64,000 nt of DNA from Runella aurantiaca (GCF_003339505.1 NZ_QPIW01000026.1:39217-103216); one strand, 5' to 3'; positions 18,630-27,964 are shown, counted from the first letter of the stretch. Translations and numbers: made by a program. The notes: generated by a model not told the origin, from the sequence alone.

Positions 18630-19179
18630 ACACTACATCAAATAAATCAGTATATGAATTGCAAAACATTTGCTTAATTTCTTTCTCTGTCTTTTGAATA
18701 TCAGTACAATTTCTATTTACTAGTAAATATGAACTAACATGTTCATATTCAATATGTTCGAATGTAAGACGTCCAATTTTTGTAGGGATAAGTTCTTTGT
18801 AAATTCTATATCTTTGATTATTCTTATAATCTTCAACCATTCCTTTTTTGTCGAGAGTTCTAGCTCCAGAAATTCCAAAAGATGCATTGGGGTAATATAT
18901 CAAAATGTAAGGGATTACCTTAATACAGGTAACAAAAATATTACCAATATCACCTTTATTGATAATTATACTATACTTACGATCGCTGCGACGATGTTGC
19001 TTGCAATAAAATTTGATAGCAAAGACATCGCCCTTATGATAATCAGCGCGGATAATATAGTGAAGTTTAGTAACTGGGGAAAAGAATTTGAATACTAGTG
19101 TGTATTCATGAGAAGTAATATCTTTACAAGGCTCTTTTTGGATAAACTTTATATCGTATCCAGGGTAATCAAATGTCAA
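18628..19179 (-). CDS. Hypothetical protein of AT-rich accessory patch, 183 aa, TTG start
   Basis: I do not assign a function. The frame starts at a TTG at 19179 whose last bases overlap the TGA of the upstream 57-aa gene (TTGA), a typical translational coupling arrangement. The protein alternates basic and aromatic segments (HYIIRADYHKGDVFAIKFY, KYSIIINKGDIGN) and has no signal peptide. From memory it resembles small Bacteroidota proteins labelled DUF6934, always near a short upstream partner; I could not check this. The base composition is much richer in A/T than neighbours, which suggests acquisition. A two-gene toxin-antitoxin-like role is conceivable but not supported beyond gene order. 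Confidence 0.55.
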   Translation of the reverse strand: MTFDYPGYDIKFIQKEPCKDITSHEYTLVFKFFSPVTKLHYIIRADYHKGDVFAIKFYCKQHRRSDRKYSIIINKGDIGNIFVTCIKVIPYILIYYPNASFGISGARTLDKKGMVEDYKNNQRYRIYKELIPTKIGRLTFEHIEYEHVSSYLLVNRNCTDIQKTEKEIKQMFCNSYTDLFDVV

Positions 19180-19349
19180 GGCACTAAAAATGCATTACTG
19201 TTCCTACTTCTTTTTGCATGTTCACTTTCAGATACAAGTTTACCAACTACTAAGTCGGGTGTTATTTTTACATGCTCTACTGTCTGAACTTTAGCCCAAT
19301 TAAGTCTTTCTCCTTTTGATAGCCGTGTCTTTTTTACTAATGTGTCCAT
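19176..19349 (-). CDS. Small 57-aa protein coupled to the 183-aa gene
   Basis: ATG at 19349 opens a 57-codon frame ending in TGA (19176-19178) that overlaps the TTG start of the next gene by 4 bases. The product starts MDTLVKKTRLSKGERLNWAK, is rich in Lys and Arg, and contains TPDLVVGKLVSESEHAKR. No membrane segment. Small size, basic character and coupling to the larger gene are what one sees in antitoxin-toxin or regulator-effector pairs, but that is only inference. The gene is short, so an artefact is possible. Confidence 0.5.
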   Translation of the reverse strand: MDTLVKKTRLSKGERLNWAKVQTVEHVKITPDLVVGKLVSESEHAKRSRNSNAFLVP

Positions 19350-19384
19350 AGTATTTGAGTTTTTGTCTTAAATACCTTAATTCA

Positions 19385-19611
19385 GATACTACTCCCAGTG
19401 ATACAGGTAATACTGTTACTTACAAAGTTAAAGTGTTTACTTCTTCAGTAATTGCATACAAATATATGCAATTATATGTTAAAAATATATAACGCTGAAA
19501 CTGAATATAAAGTTTATAATGTAGCAGTTGTTGATATTAGCAATGAAAATACAATGGCAGATTATCTCCAGAATAATAGAAAAGAGGAAATCAATAACAG
19601 TGAAAACTAAT
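19385..19611 (+). pseudogene. Frameshifted remnant of an unknown gene
   Basis: Three plus-strand frames follow one another with coding-like codon use: frame A from 19385 ends in ..MQLYVKNI (stop 19490-19492), frame B gives YNAETEYKVYNVAVVDISN up to 19559, and frame C gives DYLQNNRKEEINNSEN with a stop at 19609-19611. Skipping one base at 19560 joins B to C. It reads as the decayed end of a gene of unknown family, in the same AT-rich patch as the 57/183-aa pair. No homologue is recognised, so chance open frames are possible. Confidence 0.3.
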
Positions 19612-19688
19612 AAATCTTAAAAACCTGATTTATGCACGAGCATTTTGTGTAAACGAGGTGAGTCACAACCCAATGTACGGCATAAAAA

Positions 19689-19714
19689 AAGAGCCGCAAC
19701 ACGTTGCGGCTCTT
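19689..19714 (-). terminator. Rho-independent terminator after lepB
   Basis: AAGAGCCGCAAC (19689-19700) and GTTGCGGCTCTT (19703-19714) form a perfect 12-bp stem with a 2-nt loop. Read on the minus strand the stem is followed by TTTTTTT, and it begins 18 bases past the signal peptidase stop. Confidence 0.9.
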
Positions 19715-19731
19715 CGTATAAACAGAAAATC

Positions 19732-20871
19732 TTAATCAATGATTCTAAACAAACGATTCCAACGAATTTTGTTCAGAATTGACTTTGGATTGGGGTCAAT
19801 GGACATCCAGATGAAGACCGCTTTGCCGACGATGTGGTCGGCGGGCACAAAGCCCCAAAAGCGTGAATCGGCGGATTCATAGCGGTTATCGCCCATCATA
19901 AAGTAATAATCCTGCTTGAAAGTATAACTTGTGATGGCTTTGCCGTCGATGCTGATGGTGTTTTTGTCCACGACTATTTTTGACGCGTCATTGTGGTCAA
20001 AGAACTTAATCACATGGCCGTATTTTGATACGTTTGCCGAGTCGAGTTGAATGGTCAGCCCTGTTTTGGGAACTTGAATTGGACCCCAAAAGTCAGGGTT
20101 TTGCTTAGCACCCGCTGGAAATAGCCCCATTTCGGTGCTTGTGGGGGCGTAGCGATATTCGTGTTTTACGTCCTTAATAAAGGGGTGTTTCAACAAACCT
20201 TCCACAATTTGTGGGGTTGTGCGAATCTGGTATAAAAACTTGTTGGGAGCCAAAGAATCACTGGGATACGAGCTGTAATCTTGAATATCTTCGTTCTCAA
20301 AGAAACGGTCATCCAATAAGTCCGTAGACCACATGCGGTAGTAAAACTGTGCTTTAGCGGGAACTTCTGCGGGTTTACCGTTTACATACACATCAGCGCC
20401 TTTAATATCAACCAAGTCGCCACCCACGGCAATACAGCGTTTGATGAAGTTGGTGCGCAAATCAACGGGGAATGCTTTGTAGCCGCCGTTGCCCTGTGCA
20501 GGATCTTCAAACGGCTCATCGGGGTCGCCGGGGTAGTTGAATACCACCACATCGTTGCGTTTTACGTCCGAAAAGCCCGGCAGGCGGTACATCGGAAGTT
20601 GAATCAGGGTTGAAAATGACGGAATATTGGTTCCCCAGATGGTTTGGTGGGTCAGTGGCACTTGCAAGGGCGTTCCCGGGGTGCGGGCACCGTAATGAAG
20701 TTTACTCACAAACAGGAAGTCGCCAATCAACAGGCTCTTCTCCATCGAAGACGAAGGAATGGTGTAGGCTTCTAAAAATAACCAACGGATTAAGGTAGCT
20801 GCCACGACGGCAAAAACAATGGAATCAAGCCACTCTCTAAAGGCAGATTTTTTGGGGTTGGGTTTTGACAT
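19732..20871 (-). CDS. lepB: Signal peptidase I
   Basis: A 379-aa inner-membrane serine protease that removes signal peptides from exported proteins. Counting from the ATG at 20871 (MSKPNPKK), one membrane helix spans about residues 13-35, the catalytic Ser is Ser42 in IPSSSMEKS and the general base is Lys144 in NFIKRCIAVGGD. The C-terminal MGDNRYESADSR box is also present. The protein is longer than the E. coli enzyme because of an inserted loop between these boxes, common in Bacteroidota. It is the last gene of the parA-parB-DUF5683-dapB-lepB run. Confidence 0.93.
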   Translation of the reverse strand: MSKPNPKKSAFREWLDSIVFAVVAATLIRWLFLEAYTIPSSSMEKSLLIGDFLFVSKLHYGARTPGTPLQVPLTHQTIWGTNIPSFSTLIQLPMYRLPGFSDVKRNDVVVFNYPGDPDEPFEDPAQGNGGYKAFPVDLRTNFIKRCIAVGGDLVDIKGADVYVNGKPAEVPAKAQFYYRMWSTDLLDDRFFENEDIQDYSSYPSDSLAPNKFLYQIRTTPQIVEGLLKHPFIKDVKHEYRYAPTSTEMGLFPAGAKQNPDFWGPIQVPKTGLTIQLDSANVSKYGHVIKFFDHNDASKIVVDKNTISIDGKAITSYTFKQDYYFMMGDNRYESADSRFWGFVPADHIVGKAVFIWMSIDPNPKSILNKIRWNRLFRIID

Positions 20872-20910
20872 TTCCGGTAGTATTGAATGCAATTTTGGTG
20901 AATGAAAAAC

Positions 20911-21630
20911 TTAGTCTTCGCCGAGCAAATCGTCCATGCCGTAGACTCCCTGGCGAGGGGAGAGCCATTCAGCGGCGACGACGGCCCCTAAAGCAAATCC
21001 TTGACGGCTATGGGCCACGTGTTGAATCTCGATGCTATCAACGGCGGAGTCATAGCGGATAACGTGAGTGCCAGGCACCTCACCTTCGCGCAAAGATACA
21101 ATCGGGATTTGATTTTCGGCAACATCGGCTTGATTGGCCCATTCCGTTTTGGCGGCGAGGTGCTCTATCAGGCCTTCGGCGAGCGTAATGGCCGTGCCAC
21201 TGGGCGCATCTAGCTTATGGATGTGGTGAATTTCGGTGGTATGAACGCTGTACTGTGAATAGGGCGCAATGAGCTTGGCCAAGTACTTGTTCAATCTAAA
21301 AAATAAGTTGACGCCGATGCTGTAATTGGAGGCGTAGAAAAAAGCAGCTCCGTGCGCTTGGCAAAGTTGTTCGATTTCGGGGCGGTGATGTAGCCAGCCC
21401 GTGGTGCCGCATACGGTAGGCAAGCCTTTGTTCATGCACCATTTGAGGTTTTCGTAGGCGGCTTCGGGGGCGCTAAATTCAATGACGGCATCTACATTGT
21501 CGCGGCTGAAAGTATCCAGCTCGTGGCGATTGGTAACGTCAATTTTTCCGACAATTTGGTGACCGCGACTCAGGGCGATTTGTTCGATTACTTTGCCCAT
21601 TTTGCCGTAGCCCAGAAGAAGAATATTCAT
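20911..21630 (-). CDS. dapB: 4-hydroxy-tetrahydrodipicolinate reductase
   Basis: A 239-aa cytoplasmic enzyme of lysine and diaminopimelate synthesis. The N terminus has the Rossmann motif LLGYGKMGKVIEQIA, the middle has CGTTGW, and the catalytic and substrate-binding EIHHIHKLDAPSGTA segment is clear with its His pair and Lys. Residue count fits family members of about 240 aa. It lies 39 bp from lepB downstream and 73 bp from the DUF5683 gene upstream, a syntenic grouping conserved in many Bacteroidota. Confidence 0.95.
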   Translation of the reverse strand: MNILLLGYGKMGKVIEQIALSRGHQIVGKIDVTNRHELDTFSRDNVDAVIEFSAPEAAYENLKWCMNKGLPTVCGTTGWLHHRPEIEQLCQAHGAAFFYASNYSIGVNLFFRLNKYLAKLIAPYSQYSVHTTEIHHIHKLDAPSGTAITLAEGLIEHLAAKTEWANQADVAENQIPIVSLREGEVPGTHVIRYDSAVDSIEIQHVAHSRQGFALGAVVAAEWLSPRQGVYGMDDLLGED

Positions 21631-21703
21631 TAATTTGAAAATTTATTATGTGCCAAAGCACTGGTATGCGTTAAAGGTGAATGAATGAGCAATCAGCAAA
21701 TTA

Positions 21704-22396
21704 TTATTTAATCGGTATTACTATTTTAGCCCCGATGATACCGCCCGTAAATGAATTATAGCCAGCATCGGGCTGAACCCGAAACGATATATCTTCCGAC
21801 ATATCAAAGGTTTTTAAGTGAGCCGCTACGTTGGCTTCGATGATATTAAGCGTCCAAACGGCCGTTAGCATCACAAAATTCAAATCCCGGTAGCGACGAT
21901 AAAAATCTTTCCCTTTCGTAATCTGCTCAATCGTTAGGGTCCGCGTTATTTTTTGACCCCGAATGTATACGGGTGCTTCTGTCCGTAATGCCGCCCCTGT
22001 TACAGGATTATAACTGTCGATGTAGGGCGTTAGATAGTCGTGGTACCGAATATTAAAATAGCGGATAAAATAAATGACCGTTCCAAAACCCGCGTACACA
22101 AAAGGCATTTTCCAATACTGTTTGTTGTACGCCTGTCCGAGGCTTGGCACCACGAGCGAATACATAGCCGCTTTGCGGGGGCTGTGCTTGGCCGCAGGCT
22201 TGGCTGGGGCCACGATTTTGGCCAGGGTATCTTTCAGGCCCTGAGCGTTTTTGAGTGAATCAGGGCGCAGGGTATCGGCAAGGGTTGCCAAACGGGCAAA
22301 GCGCTTTTGCAGGGAGTCTGTTTTAACTTGCTGGCTCATTACTCCTGACAACCCCACCACACACCAGCAAATGAGCAATAATCCCGACCGTATCAC
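21704..22396 (-). CDS. DUF5683 domain membrane protein
   Basis: A 230-aa exported protein with a signal peptide at residues 1-21 (ends MSQ/Q). A coiled, charged segment (residues 25-65) is followed by HSPRKAAMYSLVVPSLGQAYNKQYWK, the hallmark of DUF5683, then two membrane segments and a soluble C terminus. Its ATG overlaps the parB stop by four bases (22393-22396), so translation is probably coupled. The biochemical role is unknown; its place in the chromosome-partition and cell-wall cluster suggests a link to envelope growth. Confidence 0.88.
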   Translation of the reverse strand: MIRSGLLLICWCVVGLSGVMSQQVKTDSLQKRFARLATLADTLRPDSLKNAQGLKDTLAKIVAPAKPAAKHSPRKAAMYSLVVPSLGQAYNKQYWKMPFVYAGFGTVIYFIRYFNIRYHDYLTPYIDSYNPVTGAALRTEAPVYIRGQKITRTLTIEQITKGKDFYRRYRDLNFVMLTAVWTLNIIEANVAAHLKTFDMSEDISFRVQPDAGYNSFTGGIIGAKIVIPIK

Positions 22397-23313
22397 GATT
22401 CAAATTTTAAAACCTTTAAAATCCGTTCCAACTCATCCTGCGAAGTAAAAGGAATTTTTATTTCTCCTTTTTGTTTATCGTCGGTTTTAATAGAAACCTT
22501 TGAGCCAAAATAAGAAGAAAGTTTAAACTGCAACGACCGCATTTCTTGCTTTACCACGCTCGGGCGACGGTCATGGGAGTTAGGGTCGGGCGTTTCTATT
22601 TGGAGACTGCGCACGGCATCTTCTACTTTGCGTACCGACCACGCTTCTTCGATGGTTTTACGAAACAGTTTAAGTTGTACGTCTGGATTGTCAATGTTGA
22701 TGATGGCTCGGGCGTGGCCCATCGTGATTTGGTCGTCGCGCAGGGCGGCCTGAATCATGGGCGGGAGTTTGAGCAAACGAATGTAATTGTTGACCGTTGT
22801 GCGGTTTTTGCCGACGCGCTCCCCCAATTCGTCTTGCTTGAGGCCACAATCGGAAATCAGTCGCTGATAGCTCAGGGCAATTTCGATGGCGTTGAGGTTT
22901 TCGCGTTGTATGTTTTCAATCAAGGCCATTTCCAGCATTTGCTGGTCGTTGGCCGTTCGGATATACGAAGGAATGTGGGTCAGACCTGCCAGCTTGGAAG
23001 CCTGTAAACGTCGCTCTCCTGAAATCAACTGGTAGCGGTCCCGACCAATCTGACGTACGGTGATGGGTTGGATAATGCCTTGAATACGAATGGATTCCGC
23101 TAATTCATTGAGGGCTTCTTCATCAAAACGCGTACGAGGTTGAAAAGGGTTTACATCAATCTGCTCAACGTGAATTTCGCTCATCATGCTCACGTTGTCG
23201 TAAGGCAGAGGGCGAGTTGAACGGTTGACGTTATCGCTGTCATGGAGTAATGCACCCAAGCCACGTCCGAGTCCTGTCATTTTTTTAGGAGCCGCTTTTC
23301 CAATATTTTCCAT
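22393..23313 (-). CDS. parB: Chromosome partitioning protein ParB
   Basis: A 306-aa ParB/Spo0J protein. After a basic N terminus (GLGRGLGALL) come the ParB nuclease-like CTP-binding domain with NPFQPRTRFDEEAL and the GERRLQASKLAG box (residues about 95-115), then the HTH domain with GLKQDELGERVGKNRTTVNNYIRLLKLP and a C-terminal dimerisation part. ParB binds parS sites and slides along DNA using CTP. It is separated from the parA stop by 103 bp and overlaps the next gene. Confidence 0.95.
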   Translation of the reverse strand: MENIGKAAPKKMTGLGRGLGALLHDSDNVNRSTRPLPYDNVSMMSEIHVEQIDVNPFQPRTRFDEEALNELAESIRIQGIIQPITVRQIGRDRYQLISGERRLQASKLAGLTHIPSYIRTANDQQMLEMALIENIQRENLNAIEIALSYQRLISDCGLKQDELGERVGKNRTTVNNYIRLLKLPPMIQAALRDDQITMGHARAIINIDNPDVQLKLFRKTIEEAWSVRKVEDAVRSLQIETPDPNSHDRRPSVVKQEMRSLQFKLSSYFGSKVSIKTDDKQKGEIKIPFTSQDELERILKVLKFES

Positions 23314-23416
23314 GTGTAGAAGATTTTTTATAAATGTTGGGTTGAATGAAAGACGTAACTTTTTGTAAAACCGTTACGCATGCCAATGAAGCGGGACAAA
23401 ACGGCCCGCCGGGAGA

Positions 23417-24217
23417 TTAATTGGCTTTTCGTACGGTTTGTTCGTCCTGTTCAAGCAGCCCATTCTTACTTAAAATTTCGCGGGCAAGGTTAAGATAACT
23501 GACCGCGCCCTTGCTGTCGGAATCTTGCGCAATGGTAGGAACACCGTAGCTTGGAGATTCACTGAGACGGATATTTCGGGGAATGATGGTATTGAAAACC
23601 ATGTGTTTGAAATGCGCCGTTACCTCATTGACGACTTGGTTGGAAAGGCGCACGCGCATGTCATACATGGTCAGCAAAATGCCTTCGATGGCCAAATTGG
23701 TATTGAGTCGGGTTTGGATAATCTTAATGGTATTGAGCAATTTACCCAAACCTTCCAACGCAAAATATTCGCACTGCACGGGTACAATCACCGAATCGGC
23801 GGCCGTGAGGCTGTTGATGGTAATCAAACCCAGCGAGGGAGAGCAGTCAATGATGACAAAATCGTAGTCTTCTTTGATGGGCCACAAAGCTTCCTTCATT
23901 TTTTCCTCGCGGTTTTTGAGATTAATCATTTCAATCTCCGCTCCTACAAGGTCGATGTGGGAAGGCAAAAGGTACAGATTCTCGAAGTTGGTTTCTACGA
24001 TGGCTTCCTGAGGAATGACACCTTCTACCATACATTCGTAAATGCTGTATTCGATTTCTTTGGGGTTAAAACCCAAGCCCGACGTAGAGTTGGCCTGAGG
24101 GTCAGCGTCTACGATTAAGGTTTTAAAATCCAGTACTGCTAAACTTGCTGCCAGATTGATGGCAGTGGTCGTTTTACCGACGCCACCTTTTTGGTTGGCT
24201 ATTGCTATAATTTTGCC
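23417..24217 (-). CDS. parA: Chromosome partitioning ATPase ParA/Soj
   Basis: A 266-aa deviant Walker ATPase. Counted from the ATG at 24217, KGGVGKT spans residues 11-17 and contains the deviant-Walker lysine; the second motif is VDADPQANSTSG and the third is FVIIDCSPSLGL. ParA forms nucleoid-bound gradients that segregate ParB-parS complexes. The longer frame starting at 24244 adds MKAVNLTT, which is not family-like, so I prefer 24217. Two parS-like sequences lie just upstream. Confidence 0.95.
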   Translation of the reverse strand, partial: GKIIAIANQKGGVGKTTTAINLAASLAVLDFKTLIVDADPQANSTSGLGFNPKEIEYSIYECMVEGVIPQEAIVETNFENLYLLPSHIDLVGAEIEMINLKNREEKMKEALWPIKEDYDFVIIDCSPSLGLITINSLTAADSVIVPVQCEYFALEGLGKLLNTIKIIQTRLNTNLAIEGILLTMYDMRVRLSNQVVNEVTAHFKHMVFNTIIPRNIRLSESPSYGVPTIAQDSDSKGAVSYLNLAREILSKNGLLEQDEQTVRKAN

Positions 24218-24274
24218 CATTGTTGTTAGGTTTACCGCCTTCAAATATCCATCTTTATTCGGACTCTGCCAAAC

Positions 24275-24306
24275 TGTTCCACGTAAAAAATGTTAAATGT
24301 TTCACG
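24275..24306. promoter_or_regulatory. parS-like sequences upstream of parA
   Basis: 24275-24290 (TGTTCCACGTAAAAAA) matches the classic parS palindrome TGTTTCACGTGAAACA at 13 of 16 positions. 24298-24306 (TGTTTCACG) matches its left half exactly. Neither is a full palindrome, so they may be weak or decayed sites or autoregulatory operators. True parS sites may lie elsewhere. Confidence 0.5.
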
Positions 24307-24516
24307 ATTTAGTAGTAAGGAGTTGGCAGTTAACCCTTAGCAAAGCAACGATTTTGATTTTTTGAAGGGACTTACTTCCCAATTAAACATTATAAATGAA
24401 AGAATGGCCTAAACGAGTGGTAGTGAGGCTCATTTGGAAACGTGTAAATTTTAACAATCATTTAATACTCCCTTATGGGGCGCATTTTGTGCCTGCTTTC
24501 AAGGATGATTTAACCT

Positions 24517-27486
24517 TTAATAGCCGCATCCGCCAATATATGCTTTAAAAATACTGCCACTTTGGGCTTCAAAACCTGGTTGAAGGGTGACTGATTTTCC
24601 CGCGTTCAGCAGTACGTTTGTGCCCGCCGAAACCGCTGTTGGCCCACCGTTTTGGGTGACAATTGTTGTGGCTGCGTCGTATTTTCCAGTGGTGATGGTT
24701 CCTGACACAAGGCGGGTATCGGGGCAGGGAGGAGAAGCGCCCGTTTCCTGAATGAGAATGTTGTCCAAAAACAAACGATTGCCCCATCCGCCCACATCTT
24801 CAAAGACCAACTCTAGGGTTTTGCCGGCATAGCCCGATAAATTAATGGTTTCTTTCCGCCATTGACTGCAATCTGCTGGGGTAAAAAGCCCCGTTTGGTC
24901 GGGAGCCGTGGCCAGCGTACTTCCTGATTTATCATAAAGGAGTTGTTGGTTTCCGTCGCACGAAATGCCCCAAACCCTAAGTTTGTCGAATTTTACGGCA
25001 TCATAACGGGCATAGGCTACGTCAAAAGTAAGGCTGGCAGAATCCATGTTGGAAAGGTCAACAAAACGCCTGAGCTGGTCTATTTTTCCAGTATTATCGG
25101 TGGCTCGGTTATTGATTACGGCGGCGTTGGCATGACAGGTGTTGCTTTCTGTAGTCCACCCAACGGCATCATTGTCAAGGTTTTGGTTAATCCAATGGGT
25201 TAAGTTGGCAACAAACTGCTCATTTACAGGCTCGGCAATATGCCGTGCCGCGTCGGTAGGAAAAGCATCGTAAATATCTTTGATGCCGTCGTTGTCGCGG
25301 TCGATTCCTTTTACGTAATTCAGTAGCGTAGTCAAAGCCTGCGGGGCATTGGCGGGCGAGGGTGAGCCAGCTTGGTTCAACGTGCTTTCGCCGTGACATG
25401 ACGTGCAGGTTCGTACCTCACCTGCTTTGGTGCTTATCCATAATCTTTCCCGTACAATTCCTTTATTATTGGCGTCGGTTAGTTGCCAAGTCAGGGCGCG
25501 TTTGGCGGGTACAATCATCGCGGCGGAGCCGTCTGGATGGATATTGGCACTGCCTTGGGCACCAGTGGTTGGCGGATTATAAACGACGGCCGCGGGGTCA
25601 TGCAAAAACTTGGCAATGCCTCTTCGTCCGGGTTTGGGCGTCGCCATTCCGCCGATACCGCGCAACAAATCGTTTTGTAAAAATTGGAGGTGTTTTACCT
25701 CATAAACAGGAGAGGGGCTAACTGGATTGATGGTTTGGTGGGCGCTGCCCGACACCTTTAAATTAAACGGTTGTTGTTGGTCGGCATCGTCCCGGCTGGT
25801 GACATCCCGGATGGCAAGGACGGATAGGTTATTGCGGCGGAGAAATTTTTGAAAATCGTGCAAATTCACGCCCGCCGCCGCAAAAAGTGCCTGCTCAGAA
25901 GGCGCAACGGTTTGCAAATTGAGGGTAGGCGTGGTAGGACGCGGGGTGACTTTTACTTCTACGGGATAGGTTTCCCACAGTATGCCAGAATACGTCAATA
26001 ACTCATCGGGACTCCACCAAGATACGGTTTTGGTGATGCCAGCTCCCGTCAAAGCCGTGGCTGAGGCTTTAAAATAGCCCCCAGCGGCTTCCAAAAGACG
26101 AATGCGATAATCGTATTTGCTGAGCGGAGCGCCAGAAGTGCCTATATTTTCATCATAATCGGTTGCGTGTGAGTGCGAAACAATGACCTGTCCATCCGAA
26201 AGCGGCAGGGGAGTGCGATACATGCCGCTGTGGTTTGCGCTGGGCGTTTCGTCGGGAGAGCGCGTGTCGGGGTGCGTAATGTAGGTAAAAGTAATTTGTT
26301 CGGGGTGCATTCCGGGCGGTGCGTTTACTTTTACCACCATTCCTGAGGCGTGTGTACCAAACTCGGGGGCTTCGATTCCGTAATAAAGACCTGGCGTGAC
26401 GGGGGATTCGCGAATATGAAACATCGCCCGAATTGGGGTCGGACTGATGGGCGTGTAGAAATCGTGGAGATTGGGGTCATTGGTAAAATTTTGCGTCATA
26501 TAATTCCCCATTTCGTGCCGGCCCAAGTGGTTGAGCATTTCCATTTCGGTGCCGTCTTCGTTCATCATCCAAGGATTAAAAATATTGAAGTTTTGGGGAT
26601 TGGTATTGGCCCACTGCGGCAGCGAAAGTAAATCGGTTCGGCCAGGACGCGGCTCAGGAAAGATTTCTACGTCGGGTAAAATGGACGATTTGGTGGCGTT
26701 GGCGGTTTCATCGGCGTAGTTAAAAGTGCCGTAACCTGTGTTGTCGATGATGTCCGCATCGGCCTGTTGGTCGCGCTGAAGGTGGTCCCATCGGGTGAAG
26801 ATGACGCGCCCAGCGTGGTCAATGGTTGGCGTAAAATCTCCCGATGGCGAATGGGTCAACATTTCGAGCCCGTCGGCCATCGAACAAGCGTTGGGGTCGA
26901 GCCGCCAAATCCCCGACACGATAGGGGAAGATTCGTATTCGTCGTGCTGTGGGTACAGGTGCGCAGCCCCGCCAAGGGGCATATCGGTCGTAAAAAGAAT
27001 GCGGTCGTCGGTGCCATAAATCGGCTGAATGTTGTTGTAGCCCACCGGTTGGTTGGGCACGAGCGTAATCACAGGGGTATCATTTTTACCTAATCCTGTA
27101 ATCTCGTATAACTTCCAACGGTAGCTCTGAACCTGATAACGGGCCGTAGCCGAGCCGATGACCATGCTGAACAATGCTTTGGTGCCACTCCAATGCACAG
27201 ACGGGTCACGCACTGCGATAGACGTAGCGCCCTGCATTCCCGTTTGGCCGTAACCTGCCGTTTGGGTCAGATTCTTCAACGAGCCGTCGGGATAGCGAAT
27301 GTAAAGGTCGCCGCCTCGCGGAGCCGAAAAGGTGCTTGCCTGATGATTGCCGAAGGTTTCTAAGCTGGTGGCAAACCCAAATGGTTGAGGCACTTGGGTA
27401 CAAAACAGAATGGGATTGGGCAAGGTTTGGGCGCGGAGTAAGAGGGAAGAAAGGGAGAATGCCGCTAAAAGGAAATGTGTTTTCAT
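24517..27486 (-). CDS. HzsA-like exported protein with heme-binding motif and C-terminal coathanger domain
   Basis: A 989-aa exported protein from the ATG at 27486 (signal peptide ends LLLRA). It has PD40-like blades and repeated sections similar to what is annotated as hydrazine-synthase-alpha-related (HzsA middle domain) proteins, for example GSANIHPDGSAAMIVPAKRALTWQL followed by one CTSCHGES heme site near residues 694-698. A short calcium-binding-like D-rich stretch (DRDNDGIKDIYDAF) and a jelly-roll-like domain follow. The last 70 residues match the 3-coathanger stack type (SVTLQPGFEAQSGSIFKAYI). It has one CxxCH and so does not look like a multi-heme hydrazine synthase. Substrate unknown; surface location likely. 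Confidence 0.75.
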   Translation of the reverse strand: MKTHFLLAAFSLSSLLLRAQTLPNPILFCTQVPQPFGFATSLETFGNHQASTFSAPRGGDLYIRYPDGSLKNLTQTAGYGQTGMQGATSIAVRDPSVHWSGTKALFSMVIGSATARYQVQSYRWKLYEITGLGKNDTPVITLVPNQPVGYNNIQPIYGTDDRILFTTDMPLGGAAHLYPQHDEYESSPIVSGIWRLDPNACSMADGLEMLTHSPSGDFTPTIDHAGRVIFTRWDHLQRDQQADADIIDNTGYGTFNYADETANATKSSILPDVEIFPEPRPGRTDLLSLPQWANTNPQNFNIFNPWMMNEDGTEMEMLNHLGRHEMGNYMTQNFTNDPNLHDFYTPISPTPIRAMFHIRESPVTPGLYYGIEAPEFGTHASGMVVKVNAPPGMHPEQITFTYITHPDTRSPDETPSANHSGMYRTPLPLSDGQVIVSHSHATDYDENIGTSGAPLSKYDYRIRLLEAAGGYFKASATALTGAGITKTVSWWSPDELLTYSGILWETYPVEVKVTPRPTTPTLNLQTVAPSEQALFAAAGVNLHDFQKFLRRNNLSVLAIRDVTSRDDADQQQPFNLKVSGSAHQTINPVSPSPVYEVKHLQFLQNDLLRGIGGMATPKPGRRGIAKFLHDPAAVVYNPPTTGAQGSANIHPDGSAAMIVPAKRALTWQLTDANNKGIVRERLWISTKAGEVRTCTSCHGESTLNQAGSPSPANAPQALTTLLNYVKGIDRDNDGIKDIYDAFPTDAARHIAEPVNEQFVANLTHWINQNLDNDAVGWTTESNTCHANAAVINNRATDNTGKIDQLRRFVDLSNMDSASLTFDVAYARYDAVKFDKLRVWGISCDGNQQLLYDKSGSTLATAPDQTGLFTPADCSQWRKETINLSGYAGKTLELVFEDVGGWGNRLFLDNILIQETGASPPCPDTRLVSGTITTGKYDAATTIVTQNGGPTAVSAGTNVLLNAGKSVTLQPGFEAQSGSIFKAYIGGCGY

Positions 27487-27964
27487 GGCTGAACAATGGT
27501 TAAAAAACATAAAGAGGACAGGTAAGAAAAAGCGCAATGAAAAAATGAGTATTGTGGCCGATAATCGCTGGAGAGCGTGGCTTTAAATGCGTTTGCCTTG
27601 GGCAAAAAGTAGGGGAGGTATTCGGAAATAAATCGCAGGTTTCAGGCGCTGAAATCGTAGAAACGGACTGCTAAGCAAAGGTATAGATAGTTTGTGTTAA
27701 TTTCCCAACCGTTTAATCGAAAACAATGGCAGCTGATACCCCCTCAAAAAAGAAATTGAGATTACGATTTTTTTGGCGGAAAAGTACAGGGAGGAGAACG
27801 GTTATTTAGGAATATTTTCTATTTTTGAAAAGAATACAAAAGCCTTTTTGGTATAAAATGAATGGTGGAGCAGTGGGCGGATAATGCCCAAAAAATGCGT
27901 TAGAAATGAATAGTTAGACGGATTTTATTTCTATTACCCTCATAAACATTCTACCCCTAAACAA
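27487..27964. other. Gene-free interval, 478 bp
   Basis: No convincing open frame, RNA gene or inverted repeat is visible here. TATTTTTG (27821-27828) fits a plus-strand -7 element and could serve the SLATT-like gene at 27965, but it lies 137 bp upstream and no clear TTTG box is found at the right distance. Confidence 0.5.

Noticed and set aside
24517..27486. A true hydrazine synthase
   Set aside because: Only one CxxCH motif is present and no partner subunits are next to it.
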